The notes: generated by a model from the letters alone, not told the origin. Positions 25,057 to 33,818 are shown, counted from the first letter of the stretch. The stretch is 64,000 bases of DNA from Methanomassiliicoccales archaeon LGM-RCC1 (GCA_030168575.1 CP115555.1:868001-932000); one strand, 5' to 3'. Made by a program: numbers and translations.

Positions 25057-25827
25057 TCACTCCTGCTCCTCCTCATATTTCTCAAGTTTTACATCCATGA
25101 CGGAGATGTCCGAGACATAGACGTCCTCGGGACACTCAAGGTCATCCAGGCATCCTACCCAGTAGACCACGAGTCCGGGTCCGAAGAGCTTGGTGTAGGG
25201 AATCAGCTGCTTCCTGGAGTTGTACTTGAACTCGGTGTTGTCCCCGAACGAGGCCTTGCTCTCAACCCAGCAGATCTTGTGGCCGTTGTAGACCATCGGA
25301 TGGTCCAGAAGGCAGTCCGGGGTCTTTGTGAACTCCGTGTCGCGGAGGTCGTTCTCCGTCCTGTAGGTGATGCCCTGGCCGTCCAGCCACTGGTGGGTGA
25401 GGTCCTCTCCCCAGATACCTCTCTCCCTCTGCCTGTCGTTGGCGTCGGGGGAGTAGACGATATCGTTCTCGATGGCCTCGCGGATCTCGTCCGCGACCTC
25501 CGGGCTCTCGAGGGAGTCCGGGTCGTTGATGGATGCCCAGAAGTCCTTCTTCGATGTTCCGTCCTCCAAGAAGATGAACATCGCGGTGAGGATCGGCGGG
25601 AACTTGTACTTGTCCGAGAGCTCCATGATCGTCTTGCCCTTGCGCCACTCCTTGAGCATGCGCGGGGCGTTCTGCTTGACGATGTAGAACCTCTTCTTCA
25701 CATCCCTGCTGGTCTTCTGGGTGTACAGCGTGTCCAGGAGCCTGTCGTCGTAGCGTCCCCTATGGGAATCTAAGTCGGCAGGTTTCCTCAGACTGTTGTA
25801 CAGTTCCTTGTACTCTGCATAGTCCAC
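25057..25827 (-). CDS. TPD-family (CDIN1/C15orf41-like) restriction-endonuclease-fold protein
   Basis: 256 residues. The N-terminal half is helical with HTH-like segments (residues ~20-90: VKKRFYIVKQNAPRMLKEWRKGKTIMELSDKYKFPPIL). The C-terminal half has a PD-(D/E)XK-like core: GEDLTHQWLDGQGI, then TKTPDCLL (~residue 172, the TPD motif that names the family), and WVESKASFGD (~190) giving the E-x-K. Archaeal relatives of human CDIN1 have this layout. Nuclease activity is inferred from the motifs; the cellular role is unknown. Five bases downstream of the FAD oxidoreductase. Confidence 0.75.
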   Translation of the reverse strand: MDYAEYKELYNSLRKPADLDSHRGRYDDRLLDTLYTQKTSRDVKKRFYIVKQNAPRMLKEWRKGKTIMELSDKYKFPPILTAMFIFLEDGTSKKDFWASINDPDSLESPEVADEIREAIENDIVYSPDANDRQRERGIWGEDLTHQWLDGQGITYRTENDLRDTEFTKTPDCLLDHPMVYNGHKICWVESKASFGDNTEFKYNSRKQLIPYTKLFGPGLVVYWVGCLDDLECPEDVYVSDISVMDVKLEKYEEEQE

Positions 25828-25831
25828 GGTA

Positions 25832-27184
25832 TCACTGGTTGAGGTTCCTGGCGAGGTCCTCTACGGCCGTGATGACCACATCCTTGACCATGGAAGTCGG
25901 GGGGCAGTAGGCGTTCTCCGAACGTACGAGGAAGTCCTCCGCTGTCATGCCGTTGATCACCGCGGATGTAAGCCAATCGATGCGTCCGGTTGCCTCCTCT
26001 CCTGCGATGATCTGTGCTCCGATGATTCTGTGCGATGTCCTGTCGGCGAGGACCTTCACGATGAGCTCCTTGCCTCCGGGGTAGTACCTTGCGCGGGTGA
26101 GTCCCTGTGCCTTGCCTTCGACGACGTCGATGCCGTACCATGATGCGAGTCCCTGGGAGAGTCCGGTTCCTGCGATCTGTTTGTCGCCGATGAAGCTCAC
26201 CCACGGGCTTGCCACGGGTCCGAAGAGCTTCTTCTCTGCGGATACTGCATTGTTACCGGCGACCGATCCCTGCTTGACTGCGGTGGAACCGAGCTGACTC
26301 ATGGTCGCTCCGTTCATGATAGCCGATTCGCACTGGACGAGGTCCCCTGCGACGTAGATGTCGGGGACCAGCCTGCCCTTCCTGTAGGGCTGGAGGGTCG
26401 GTGCGACGATCAGAGCGTTGAGCTGACCGATGTCGAATCCCAACGCCTTGGGGATTTCGAGGTTGGCGCGGACTCCCGTTGCGAAGATCATGACATCGCA
26501 GGGGTACTCCTTCCCATCTGCCGTGACGGACTCGACCTTGTCGGTTCCCTTCACGGATTGGATGGGGGCCTTCATTACGAACTTGATTCCCATGTCCTCC
26601 AGGCGCTTCTGGATGTTGTCGGCCATGTCCTTGTCCGCGATACGGGGGATGACCTGATTCATCATCTCGATGACTGTCACGTCTTTTCCCATGTTCTTGA
26701 ACGATACCGCGAGCTCCAGTCCGATGACACCGGCTCCTCCGATGACGACGTTCTTTGCCGTCTTGAGAGCTTCCTGGATGTCCTTTCCGTCCCTGATGGT
26801 CCTCACTATGAAGACGTTCTTCAGGGATGTGCCCTCGATCGGGGGAACGAAAACCTTTCCTCCGGTCGCAATCACAAGTGAGTCGTATGCGTATGCTTTT
26901 CCGCCGGCTGTGACGGTCTTGGCAGCATCATCCACGGACTCGACTGTCGTCTTGGTGTACACCTTTATCCCGCGCTCCTTCTCGTAGAAGTCGGGTGTGT
27001 GCATGACGATGTCGGTCCATTTGCTCTTCCCCTCGATACCCCACGGGATAGCGCAAGGAGAATAGGCGATGTCCTCGTCCTCTGTGAAGACGGTGACCTC
27101 GCATCCAGGGTCTTTGGCCCTGGCGGTGGAGGCGGCAGTCATTCCAGCCGCTCCTGAACCGATTACGATTACTTTCTTAGCCAT
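25832..27184 (-). CDS. FAD-dependent pyridine nucleotide-disulfide oxidoreductase (NADH oxidase/CoA-disulfide reductase type)
   Basis: 450-residue flavoprotein. FAD-binding GSGAAGMTAAST at residues ~8-19, redox Cys in YSPCAIPW (~43, one Cys as in NADH oxidase and CoA-disulfide reductase), NAD-binding GGAGVIGLELA (~150-160), second FAD motif DIYVAGDL (~275) and a C-terminal dimerisation domain (~325-450). Candidate reactions are CoA-disulfide, polysulfide or oxygen reduction; the sequence alone does not choose between them. Confidence 0.85.
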   Translation of the reverse strand: MAKKVIVIGSGAAGMTAASTARAKDPGCEVTVFTEDEDIAYSPCAIPWGIEGKSKWTDIVMHTPDFYEKERGIKVYTKTTVESVDDAAKTVTAGGKAYAYDSLVIATGGKVFVPPIEGTSLKNVFIVRTIRDGKDIQEALKTAKNVVIGGAGVIGLELAVSFKNMGKDVTVIEMMNQVIPRIADKDMADNIQKRLEDMGIKFVMKAPIQSVKGTDKVESVTADGKEYPCDVMIFATGVRANLEIPKALGFDIGQLNALIVAPTLQPYRKGRLVPDIYVAGDLVQCESAIMNGATMSQLGSTAVKQGSVAGNNAVSAEKKLFGPVASPWVSFIGDKQIAGTGLSQGLASWYGIDVVEGKAQGLTRARYYPGGKELIVKVLADRTSHRIIGAQIIAGEEATGRIDWLTSAVINGMTAEDFLVRSENAYCPPTSMVKDVVITAVEDLARNLNQ

Positions 27185-27333
27185 AAGGCTCCTCCGTTCC
27201 GAATAAGAGATTCTATTAATAAGGAATGGTAAGGAAGAGGGTCAAGGGAAAGCTCGCGAGATCAGGATCGGGATGTGTTTTCCGCTACCAATCATTAAAT
27301 CCGCCCCTTGATATACTGAAATCAGGCGTCCAG

Positions 27334-28326
27334 ATGAAAGACAAGAGATCCCCGTCGGAACTAGAGGCCCTCTGGAAAGAGGACGACATGGTCGACGGAC
27401 AGAAGGTCAAGGCGATGGTCATGATCATGCGCACCAACGGCTGCTGCTGGGTTAAGCACGGCGGCTGCACCATGTGCGGATACAAGGAGGCCTCGCTGAT
27501 GAACGTCACACCGGAGGATCTCCTGAAGCAGCTGGACCAGGCATTGTCAAGGTACAAGGACGAGCCTTTCGTCAAGATGTACACTTCCGGAAGCTTCCTC
27601 GACGACAACGAGATCCCCCCTGAGGTCAGGGAGAGGATATTCGATGCGTTCAAGGGATGCAAGAGGCTCCTCTTCGAGAGCCGCCCCGAGTTCATCACCG
27701 AGGATGTGGTCAAGAAACTCCCGAAGAACGTAACCGTCGCATTGGGATTGGAGAGCTCCGACCCTAAGGTGCTAGAGGTTTCCGTTCACAAGGGATTCAC
27801 CCCCGAGGACATCAAGAGGGCAGGCGAACTGCTCAAGGCGAACGGCCTCGGTGTGAGGACCTACCTTCTCCTGAAGCCCCCGTTCATGACGGAGCAGATG
27901 GCCATAGAGGATGCGGTGAGGTCCGCAAGGTTCGCGGATCCGTTCTCCGATGAGATATCGATCAACCCCCTCAATGTGCAGAGGGCCACCTATGTGGAGC
28001 GCCTCTGGAAGAGGGGAGAGTTCAGGTCACCGTGGATCTGGTCGCTCATCGAGGTGTTCAGGGAACTGTCCGGTACCGTCAACGCGCGCATCATGTCCTC
28101 CCCATCGGGCGGAGGGGCGATGAGGGGCGTGCACAACTGCGGAGAGTGCGACATGAAGGCGCTCGAGGCCATTGAGAAATTCAGTTACTCGCAGGACGTC
28201 AAGGACCTTGACGTCACCTGCAAATGCATCCCCAAGTGGGAGGCCTACAAGAGGTCCGAGACGATCCTCGGATCCCCTGCCGATCTCGACAGGGACTTTG
28301 AAAACGAGTTAGTTTTGAGGATGTGA
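27334..28326 (+). CDS. raSEA: Archaeosine biosynthesis radical SAM protein RaSEA-like
   Basis: ~330-residue radical SAM enzyme of the archaeal ELP3-like/TIGR01210 group, which turns the lysine adduct on tRNA position 15 into archaeosine together with ArcS. The Fe-S cluster motif is C-CWVKHGGCTMCGY (~residues 36-50), with YTSGSFLDDNEIPPEVR (~82-98) and SRPEF (~117) as further family marks; C-terminal Cys residues (HNCGECD, CKC) match the group. ATG 27334 is chosen because a TATA-like GATATAC ~25 bases upstream implies a leaderless start; the frame extends upstream to 27226. Followed by a small conserved gene. Confidence 0.85.
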   Translation: MKDKRSPSELEALWKEDDMVDGQKVKAMVMIMRTNGCCWVKHGGCTMCGYKEASLMNVTPEDLLKQLDQALSRYKDEPFVKMYTSGSFLDDNEIPPEVRERIFDAFKGCKRLLFESRPEFITEDVVKKLPKNVTVALGLESSDPKVLEVSVHKGFTPEDIKRAGELLKANGLGVRTYLLLKPPFMTEQMAIEDAVRSARFADPFSDEISINPLNVQRATYVERLWKRGEFRSPWIWSLIEVFRELSGTVNARIMSSPSGGGAMRGVHNCGECDMKALEAIEKFSYSQDVKDLDVTCKCIPKWEAYKRSETILGSPADLDRDFENELVLRM

Positions 28327-28330
28327 ATCG

Positions 28331-28660
28331 ATGGATTACGATATCAAAAAGGGATGGTTCAAGAATATCGAAGGGGATGCACTGGCACAGTTGATGGAAC
28401 AGGTGTTCGGCAACGTGAAGAAGGACGGCGACAAGTACGTCTCGTCCTATGGTGTAATGGAGTCCATCGTGGTCACCGTCATCAACAAGGACAAGATGGA
28501 CATCACCGTCACGAACGTCGCAGACGCGAAGGGCCGCTCCGACGACGAGATCATGGACAGCAAGAGGAAGCTCAACATCTTCGCGGAGAAGGCGACGGGC
28601 TTCGATGCTAAGGCCCGCATGAAGAGGGCTCAGAAGAAGGCGAAGGAAGGCACTCTCTGA
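28331..28660 (+). CDS. Small conserved archaeal protein (DUF5611-like)
   Basis: 109 residues, alpha/beta pattern with a strongly basic C-terminus (FDAKARMKRAQKKAKEG). The tail and the position four bases after RaSEA suggest an RNA- or tRNA-linked role, but I recognise no catalytic motif. The DUF5611 label is tentative. Confidence 0.55.
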   Translation: MDYDIKKGWFKNIEGDALAQLMEQVFGNVKKDGDKYVSSYGVMESIVVTVINKDKMDITVTNVADAKGRSDDEIMDSKRKLNIFAEKATGFDAKARMKRAQKKAKEGTL

Positions 28661-28681
28661 TCCCAAACCTGTTTTTCCACG

Positions 28682-28728
28682 CTCCCGCTTCTATAATAAT
28701 AAGAACGCGGGAGTAACTTTATATATAA
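28682..28728 (+). promoter_or_regulatory. Promoter of the ribosomal protein cluster
   Basis: TTTATATATAA at 28718-28728 is a near-ideal archaeal TATA box. Just upstream, CTCCCGC (28682-28688) and GCGGGAG (28707-28713) form a 7-bp inverted repeat that may end the previous transcript or bind a regulator. Predicted transcription start ~28750 leaves a ~170-base leader before rpl3. Confidence 0.7.
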
Positions 28729-28752
28729 CTCCTCTATACCAACTTTCGGATT

Positions 28753-28857
28753 GGACATAATAGTGTCCGACCAGACGCACCGGGCAATGCGGTTGCAACC
28801 CACGTCTGCTTCACACGCTACGGCTTTTGGAAGCGAATATGGCGTCACGGTCGGAAC
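28753..28857 (+). promoter_or_regulatory. Structured 5' leader of the ribosomal protein cluster (three-way junction)
   Basis: CCGACC (28767-28772) pairs with GGTCGG (28849-28854) and encloses two directly abutting stems, AGACG/CGTCT (28773-28777/28803-28807) and GCTTC/GAAGC (28808-28812/28830-28834). A competing hairpin GGACA/TGTCC (28753-28757/28764-28768) shares bases with the closing stem, so the two folds exclude each other. This looks like an autoregulatory leader, perhaps bound by a product such as L4 or by another ligand. It is not a tRNA. The mechanism is inferred from pairing only. Confidence 0.5.
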
Positions 28858-28921
28858 ATTAAGACGTTCGTCTGATAAAGCGCGAGGTTAGCGAAGAGAC
28901 CCTCGCAGGTATGTGTAAAAT

Positions 28922-29920
28922 ATGCCACAAAGAAGACGTCCACAGAAAGGATCTAGGGCATTCGGCCCTAGGAAGAGAGCTCAGTCTCAGACACCGAGGC
29001 TCGACTCTTGGCCAGAGGTCAGCGGAGCCCCTAAAATCCAGGGTTTCGCAGGCTACAAGGCGGGAATGACACACGCTTTCATCGTTGACAAGCGTGCAAA
29101 GAGCACCACCTCCGGAATGGAGCTCCAGGTGCCCGTGACCGTCGTCGAGGTTCCCCCGATGAAGATCGCGGCAGTCAGATTCTACGAGAGCAGCATCGTC
29201 GGACTGAAGACAGCAGGAGAGGTCTGGGCAAAGGACCTCGACCCGCTCCTCGACAGGCGCCTCAACGTTCCCAAGAACCACGAGGAAGCGACATTCGCAA
29301 GGTATGACGGCCTGGACATCGAAGATGTCCGCGTACTGGCCTACACCCAGCCCAAAGTCGTTTCCGGTGTACCCAAGAAGGTACCCGACCTCATGGAGCT
29401 CAGGATCGGAGGCGGAACAATCGATGAGAGGGTTGCATACGCAAAGCAGATACTCGGTACCGAGGTTGGCTTCACCGACTTCTCCCCCGAGGGATCACTG
29501 GTCGATGTCATCGCAGTGACCAAGGGAAAGGGATTCCAGGGAGTCACCAAGAGGTGGGGAGTCAAGCTCCTGTCACACAGGAACAGCAAGCACCGCCGTG
29601 GAATCGGTAACCTTGGACCCAAAAGACCCGGATACGTCAGGTCGACTGTACCTGGATCCGGACAGATGGGATACCACCAGAGGACCGAGTTCAACAAGAA
29701 AGTCGTCAAGGTTGGAGCCGACGGAACCGAGGTAACCCCCAAGGGAGGATTCCTCAACTACGGAGAGGTCAGGAACACCTACGTCCTCATCCACGGATCC
29801 GTCCCCGGACCCACCAAGAGGCTCATCAGATTCAGAGATGCGACCAGGATGCCCAAGAAGGCAGACACCGAGGCGGTCGACGTCACTTACGTCTCCGTCG
29901 AATCAAAGCAGGGGGCATGA
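28922..29920 (+). CDS. rpl3: Large-subunit ribosomal protein L3 (uL3)
   Basis: 332-residue archaeal uL3, first gene of the cluster. Typical basic start (PQRRRPQKGSRAFGPRKRA) and the long rRNA-penetrating loop with GKGFQGVTKRWGVK and HRNSKHRRGIGNLGPKRPG (~residues 200-240), which approaches the peptidyl transferase centre. Intact, followed by rpl4 after four bases. Confidence 0.97.
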   Translation: MPQRRRPQKGSRAFGPRKRAQSQTPRLDSWPEVSGAPKIQGFAGYKAGMTHAFIVDKRAKSTTSGMELQVPVTVVEVPPMKIAAVRFYESSIVGLKTAGEVWAKDLDPLLDRRLNVPKNHEEATFARYDGLDIEDVRVLAYTQPKVVSGVPKKVPDLMELRIGGGTIDERVAYAKQILGTEVGFTDFSPEGSLVDVIAVTKGKGFQGVTKRWGVKLLSHRNSKHRRGIGNLGPKRPGYVRSTVPGSGQMGYHQRTEFNKKVVKVGADGTEVTPKGGFLNYGEVRNTYVLIHGSVPGPTKRLIRFRDATRMPKKADTEAVDVTYVSVESKQGA

Positions 29921-29924
29921 GTAA

Positions 29925-30704
29925 ATGGCAGCAACCACAAATGTTTATGGATTGAACGGTGCGGTCGAGGGATCCGTCAAGATCCCCGAGGCATTCGAGA
30001 CCCCCTACAGGCCCGACATCATCAAGAAGGCGGTCCTCGCAGCTGCAGCCAACGGCAGGCAGCCCTACGGACCCGCACCCAGGTCGGGAATGAGGCACGC
30101 GGTCAGCTTCCGCGGAAAGGGTACCGGATCCGCACGTAACCAGAGGATCCACGGACTCGGAAAGGCCGGAGAGTCACCCAACAACGTCTCGGGAAGGAGG
30201 GCACACCCGCCAGTACCTGAGAGGATCTGGGCACAGAAGGTCAACAAGAAAGAGGCAAAGATAGCACGCGCTTCCGCACTGGCAGCAACAGGCTGTGCGG
30301 ACTGTGTCAAGGCACGCGGTCACCAGTTCGATGACAACGTTTCCTTCCCCATCGTCGTCGACGACAAGTTCAACGAGATGAAGGAGACCTCAGCAGTCAT
30401 CGAGCTCTTCGAGAAGATCGGAATCGGCTACGACCTTGACCGTGCAAAAGAGGGACGCAAGATCCGTGCAGGAAGGGGAACAATGAGGAACAGAAAGTAC
30501 CGCACCCCCGTTTCCGTGCTCATCGTCGTTGCAGATGACGAGAGGAACGCACCCATCTTCAAGAGCGCAGCGAACATCCCCGGAGTGACCGTTGAGGAAG
30601 TCAAGACACTCAACACGAGCATCCTCGCACCCGGTGGAGACGCAGGAAGGCTCACTGTCTACACCAAGGCAGCCATCGAAGCTATCGGAGGTTGGACACA
30701 ATGA
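29925..30704 (+). CDS. rpl4: Large-subunit ribosomal protein L4 (uL4)
   Basis: 259 residues. The extended loop near the exit tunnel is visible as ARSGMRHAVSFRGKGTGSARNQRIHG (~residues 45-75) with the archaeal GRRAHPP segment. C-terminal globular domain with RAGRGTMRNRKYRTP (~182-196). It overlaps rpl23 by four bases. L4 family proteins often autoregulate this operon in bacteria; whether this occurs here is unknown. Confidence 0.97.
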   Translation: MAATTNVYGLNGAVEGSVKIPEAFETPYRPDIIKKAVLAAAANGRQPYGPAPRSGMRHAVSFRGKGTGSARNQRIHGLGKAGESPNNVSGRRAHPPVPERIWAQKVNKKEAKIARASALAATGCADCVKARGHQFDDNVSFPIVVDDKFNEMKETSAVIELFEKIGIGYDLDRAKEGRKIRAGRGTMRNRKYRTPVSVLIVVADDERNAPIFKSAANIPGVTVEEVKTLNTSILAPGGDAGRLTVYTKAAIEAIGGWTQ

Positions 30705-30982
30705 AGCAGAGTGATGTTCTCATCAGGCCGTTCGTGACTGAGAAGTCGACGAACCACATGACCGGAACCCCCACACAGGACTTCAAGGACGGAAACAAGC
30801 TCGAGTTCATCGTCAACAGGCACGCTGACAAAGAGATGATCAAGACCGTCTTCGAAGAGCGTTTCGAGGTCAAAGTAGAGAAAGTCTGGATAAGAATCCA
30901 GAAGGACGGAAAGCACGCCATCATCAAACTGGCAGACGGATACTCTGCAGAGGATGTTGGTATGAGAGTCGGAGTCTTCTGA
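30701..30982 (+). CDS. rpl23: Large-subunit ribosomal protein L23 (uL23)
   Basis: 93-residue uL23 at the tunnel exit, docking site for SRP and NAC. Starts MKQSDVLIRPFVTEKSTN with the family's P.(V/T)TEK motif and has FIVNRHADKEMIK and VGMRVGVF at the end. The ATG overlapping the rpl4 stop (ATGA at 30701) is chosen over the upstream TTG. Confidence 0.96.
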   Translation: MKQSDVLIRPFVTEKSTNHMTGTPTQDFKDGNKLEFIVNRHADKEMIKTVFEERFEVKVEKVWIRIQKDGKHAIIKLADGYSAEDVGMRVGVF

Positions 30983-30993
30983 GGTGAGTGATT

Positions 30994-31689
30994 ATGGGAA
31001 AAAGATTGATACCAATGAGAAGGGGTCGCGGAACCTCTTTGTACCGCTCGCCCAGCCACAGGCACGTCGATGATGTTAGGCTCCCCGCGTTCAACGAGGG
31101 CAAGGCAGTCATCAAGGACCTGATTCAGGCGCCCGGAAGGACATGCCCTCTCGCAGTCCTTGACATCGATGGAAAGACGGACTACCAGCTGGCAGTCGAG
31201 GGAACCAAGGTTGGACAGACCATCATGATCGGCGGAACCCAGGTCGCAGCAGGAAACATCCTGATGCTCGCCAACATCCCCGAGGGAACCCTCGTGCACA
31301 ACGTCGAGGCAAGGCCCGGCGACGGCGGAAAGTTCGTGAAGACCGCAGGATCCTCCGGAACAGTCGTTTCCAGGGGAGACAAGGTCAACGTCCTGATGCC
31401 CTCAGGAGCCATCAAAGAGTTCAGCCCCAACTGCCGCGCCGCAATCGGTGTCGTAGCTGGAGGCGGAAGGGGAGACAAGCCCCTCGCGAAAGCAGGTAAG
31501 AACGTTCTGACACTCAGGTCCAGGTCCAAGGCACCCTTCAAGACGAAGGGAGTCGCAATGAACCCTGTCGACCACCCCCACGGAGGAGGTAGCCACGCCC
31601 ACGTCGGAGGACCCAACTGTCAGAAGAGAACAGCATCGCCTGGTCAGAAGGTAGGATTCCTGCCTCCTAAGAAGAAAGTAAGGAAGTGA
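30994..31689 (+). CDS. rpl2: Large-subunit ribosomal protein L2 (uL2)
   Basis: 231-residue uL2, needed for subunit joining and the peptidyl transferase centre. Archaeal start MGKRLIPMRRGRGTSLYR and the conserved C-terminal NPVDHPHGGGSHAHVGGP segment (~residues 190-207). GAGGTG seven bases before ATG 30994 supports this start over GTG 30988. Confidence 0.97.
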   Translation: MGKRLIPMRRGRGTSLYRSPSHRHVDDVRLPAFNEGKAVIKDLIQAPGRTCPLAVLDIDGKTDYQLAVEGTKVGQTIMIGGTQVAAGNILMLANIPEGTLVHNVEARPGDGGKFVKTAGSSGTVVSRGDKVNVLMPSGAIKEFSPNCRAAIGVVAGGGRGDKPLAKAGKNVLTLRSRSKAPFKTKGVAMNPVDHPHGGGSHAHVGGPNCQKRTASPGQKVGFLPPKKKVRK

Positions 31690-31694
31690 TTGCA

Positions 31695-32156
31695 ATGGCA
31701 AAGAAGATTATTGCAGGATCGGCAAAAGCCTCGAGGAGGAAGTCCAGGAAGAAGGCGTCGGCAATCCAGGCACGCAGGAAGAAGGAGTTCCTGTACCGCG
31801 GATTCACGATGGAAGAGCTTCTGGCCATGCCTTTCGAAGAGGTCCTCGGACTCATGCCCTCACGCTCAAGGAGGACATACCTCCGCGGTCTGAACTACGA
31901 GCAGCAGCTCCTGTTCGACAAGCTGAAGGACGCAACAGAGCCCGTCAGGACACACCGCAGGGACTTGCCTATCATCCCCCAGTTCGTGGGAAAGACCGTC
32001 AGCGTATACAACGGTCAGAATTTCAAAGACGTAGAGATCAAGCCCGAGATGATCGGCTGCTTCATCGGAGAGTTCGTCCAGACAAGGAAGCCTCCAGTGC
32101 ACTCCGGACCCGGAGTCGGTGCAACCAGATCATCCAAGTTCATGCCGTTGAAGTGA
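31695..32156 (+). CDS. rps19: Small-subunit ribosomal protein S19 (uS19)
   Basis: ~153-residue archaeal uS19 with the basic N-terminal extension (AKASRRKSRKKASAIQARRKKEF) before the core. Core motifs: THRRDLPIIPQFVGKTVSVYNGQNF (~residues 88-112) and GEFVQTRKP...GVGATRSSKF at the end. Located in the 30S head. Confidence 0.96.
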   Translation: MAKKIIAGSAKASRRKSRKKASAIQARRKKEFLYRGFTMEELLAMPFEEVLGLMPSRSRRTYLRGLNYEQQLLFDKLKDATEPVRTHRRDLPIIPQFVGKTVSVYNGQNFKDVEIKPEMIGCFIGEFVQTRKPPVHSGPGVGATRSSKFMPLK

Positions 32157-32166
32157 GGTGTCAGAT

Positions 32167-32619
32167 ATGGTTAATTCAGGTTATACTGCAGTAGCTGACC
32201 CCGACACAACCGCAAAGGCGCTCGGAAGGGAGATGCCCGTCTCCCCCAAGTTCGCCCGCGAGGTCGCAGGCATGGTCCGCGGAATGAAGCTCGAGACAGC
32301 CCAGAGGGCTCTCGAGGAAGTGATCGAGAAGAAGAGGCCCGTTCCCCTTAAGAGATACAATAAGAGAGTATCTCACAAGGCGGGAGTCGGACCCGGAAGA
32401 TACCCCGTCAAGGCGGCCAAGGCCATCCTAAGCGTCATCGACAGCGCAGCTGCGAACGCAGAGTTCAAGGGTCTGGACACATCCAACCTGGCCATCGCGA
32501 CCATCTCTGTTTCCAGAGGACAGGTCATCCCCGGACACATGCCCAGGGCACACGGCCGTGCGACGGAGTGGAACCAGGACACGATCAACGTAGAAGTCAT
32601 CCTCCAGGAGGTTGAGTGA
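32167..32619 (+). CDS. rpl22: Large-subunit ribosomal protein L22 (uL22)
   Basis: 150-residue uL22 lining the exit tunnel. Archaeal opening GYTAVADPDTTAKALGREMPVSPK and the tunnel-loop/C-terminal strand MPRAHGRATEWNQDTINVEVIL. GAGGTG at 32155-32160 precedes ATG 32167 with suitable spacing. Confidence 0.96.
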   Translation: MVNSGYTAVADPDTTAKALGREMPVSPKFAREVAGMVRGMKLETAQRALEEVIEKKRPVPLKRYNKRVSHKAGVGPGRYPVKAAKAILSVIDSAAANAEFKGLDTSNLAIATISVSRGQVIPGHMPRAHGRATEWNQDTINVEVILQEVE

Positions 32620-32620
32620 A

Positions 32621-33313
32621 ATGGCAGCAGAGAGAAAGATCGTTGCCGAGCACGTCCGCAGGGTTCTCCTCAAGGAGTACCTCATGAAGGAGGTAAGCCG
32701 TGCGGGATTCGGAGGACTCGACGTCCAGAGGACACCCATGGGAACCCGTGTCATCCTCACGACCGAGAGGCCCGGGCTCGTCATCGGAAGGCGCGGTCAG
32801 ACAATCAAGAATCTGACCCAGGTAATTGAGGAGCAGTTCGGATTCGACAACCCCCAGATCGAGGTCCAGGAAGTCCAGAACGCCAGCCTCAACGCACAGA
32901 TCATGGCCGAGAAGCTTGCCTTCTCCCTCGAGAGGGGATGGCACTTCCGCAGAGCTGGACACTCCACGGTCCGCAGGATCATGGATTCCGGAGCTCGCGG
33001 ATGCTACATCATCGTGGCAGGAAAGCTCTCCGGTCAGAGGCACAGAACCGAGAAGTTCAAAGAGGGTAACATCAAATTCTGTGGAGAGACGAAGGCCCAG
33101 TTCATCGAGCATGGATATGCGGTCGCTAAGCTCAAGATGGGAGTTATCGGAGTTACCGTCGAGATCATGGTCAAGGACGCAAAGATGCCCGCGGACATCA
33201 CAGTCTTGAACAAGACTGAGGCCGCAGCAGTGCTCCCTGACCTCTTCAACGCACCCGCACCTGTCGAGGCACCCGCCGAGGCAGAGGCACCCGTAGCAGA
33301 GGAGGTCGAGTGA
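32621..33313 (+). CDS. rps3: Small-subunit ribosomal protein S3 (uS3)
   Basis: ~230-residue uS3 at the mRNA entry channel. KH domain with VIGRRGQTIKNLT (~residues 48-60, the GxxG loop as GRRG), then HFRRAGHSTVRRIMDSGARGCYIIVAGKLSGQRHRTEKFKEG typical of archaeal S3, and an acidic Ala/Pro/Glu-rich tail (~205-230). Confidence 0.97.
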   Translation: MAAERKIVAEHVRRVLLKEYLMKEVSRAGFGGLDVQRTPMGTRVILTTERPGLVIGRRGQTIKNLTQVIEEQFGFDNPQIEVQEVQNASLNAQIMAEKLAFSLERGWHFRRAGHSTVRRIMDSGARGCYIIVAGKLSGQRHRTEKFKEGNIKFCGETKAQFIEHGYAVAKLKMGVIGVTVEIMVKDAKMPADITVLNKTEAAAVLPDLFNAPAPVEAPAEAEAPVAEEVE

Positions 33314-33315
33314 CC

Positions 33316-33519
33316 ATGTCCGGACTCAAAACAGCAGACATCAGGAACATGTCCGTCGAGGAGCGCAACCAGAAACTGAAAGAGCTCCGCGACGAGCTGA
33401 TGCACGAGAGGGGAGTCTCCGCCATGGGCGGTGCCCCCTCGAGCCCCGGAGCCATCAAGGCTCTCAGGCTCAACATCGCACGCATCCTGACCGTCCAGAA
33501 GGAGGAGGAAAAAATCTGA
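33316..33519 (+). CDS. rpl29: Large-subunit ribosomal protein L29 (uL29)
   Basis: 67-residue helical-hairpin protein: MSGLKTADIRNMSVEERNQKLKELRDELMHERG followed by ALRLNIARILTVQKEEE. Archaeal L29 starts at this ATG; the GTG two codons upstream is inside the rps3 stop region. It overlaps the aIF1 start by one base. Confidence 0.94.
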   Translation: MSGLKTADIRNMSVEERNQKLKELRDELMHERGVSAMGGAPSSPGAIKALRLNIARILTVQKEEEKI

Positions 33520-33818
33520 TGGCTGAGATTTGCCCAGTATGTGGATTGCCTAAGGAACTCTGCATGTGCGAGGAGATCGCACGCGAGCAGCAGACCGTAA
33601 GGATCTCAGTCGACAGCCGCAGGTACGGAAAGATGGTCACTGTCATCGACGGAATCGATGAGAATGACATCGACATCGGAGACCTGGCGAAACAGCTGAA
33701 GAACAAATGCGCCGCCGGCGGAACATACAAGGACGGACGCATCGAACTCCAGGGAGACCACAAGAAGAAAGTGAAGCTCGTCCTGGAGGACATGGGATTC
33801 CGCACAGAGGTAAGATGA
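33519..33818 (+). CDS. Translation initiation factor aIF1 (SUI1 family)
   Basis: 99 residues. Start-codon-fidelity factor bound near the 30S P site. An N-terminal Cys cluster (CPVCGLPKELCMC) found in many archaeal versions is followed by the SUI1 fold (RRYGKMVTVIDGID, KNKCAAGGTYKDGRIELQGDH). Placed between L29 and Rpp29, as is usual in Euryarchaeota. Confidence 0.95.
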   Translation: MAEICPVCGLPKELCMCEEIAREQQTVRISVDSRRYGKMVTVIDGIDENDIDIGDLAKQLKNKCAAGGTYKDGRIELQGDHKKKVKLVLEDMGFRTEVR

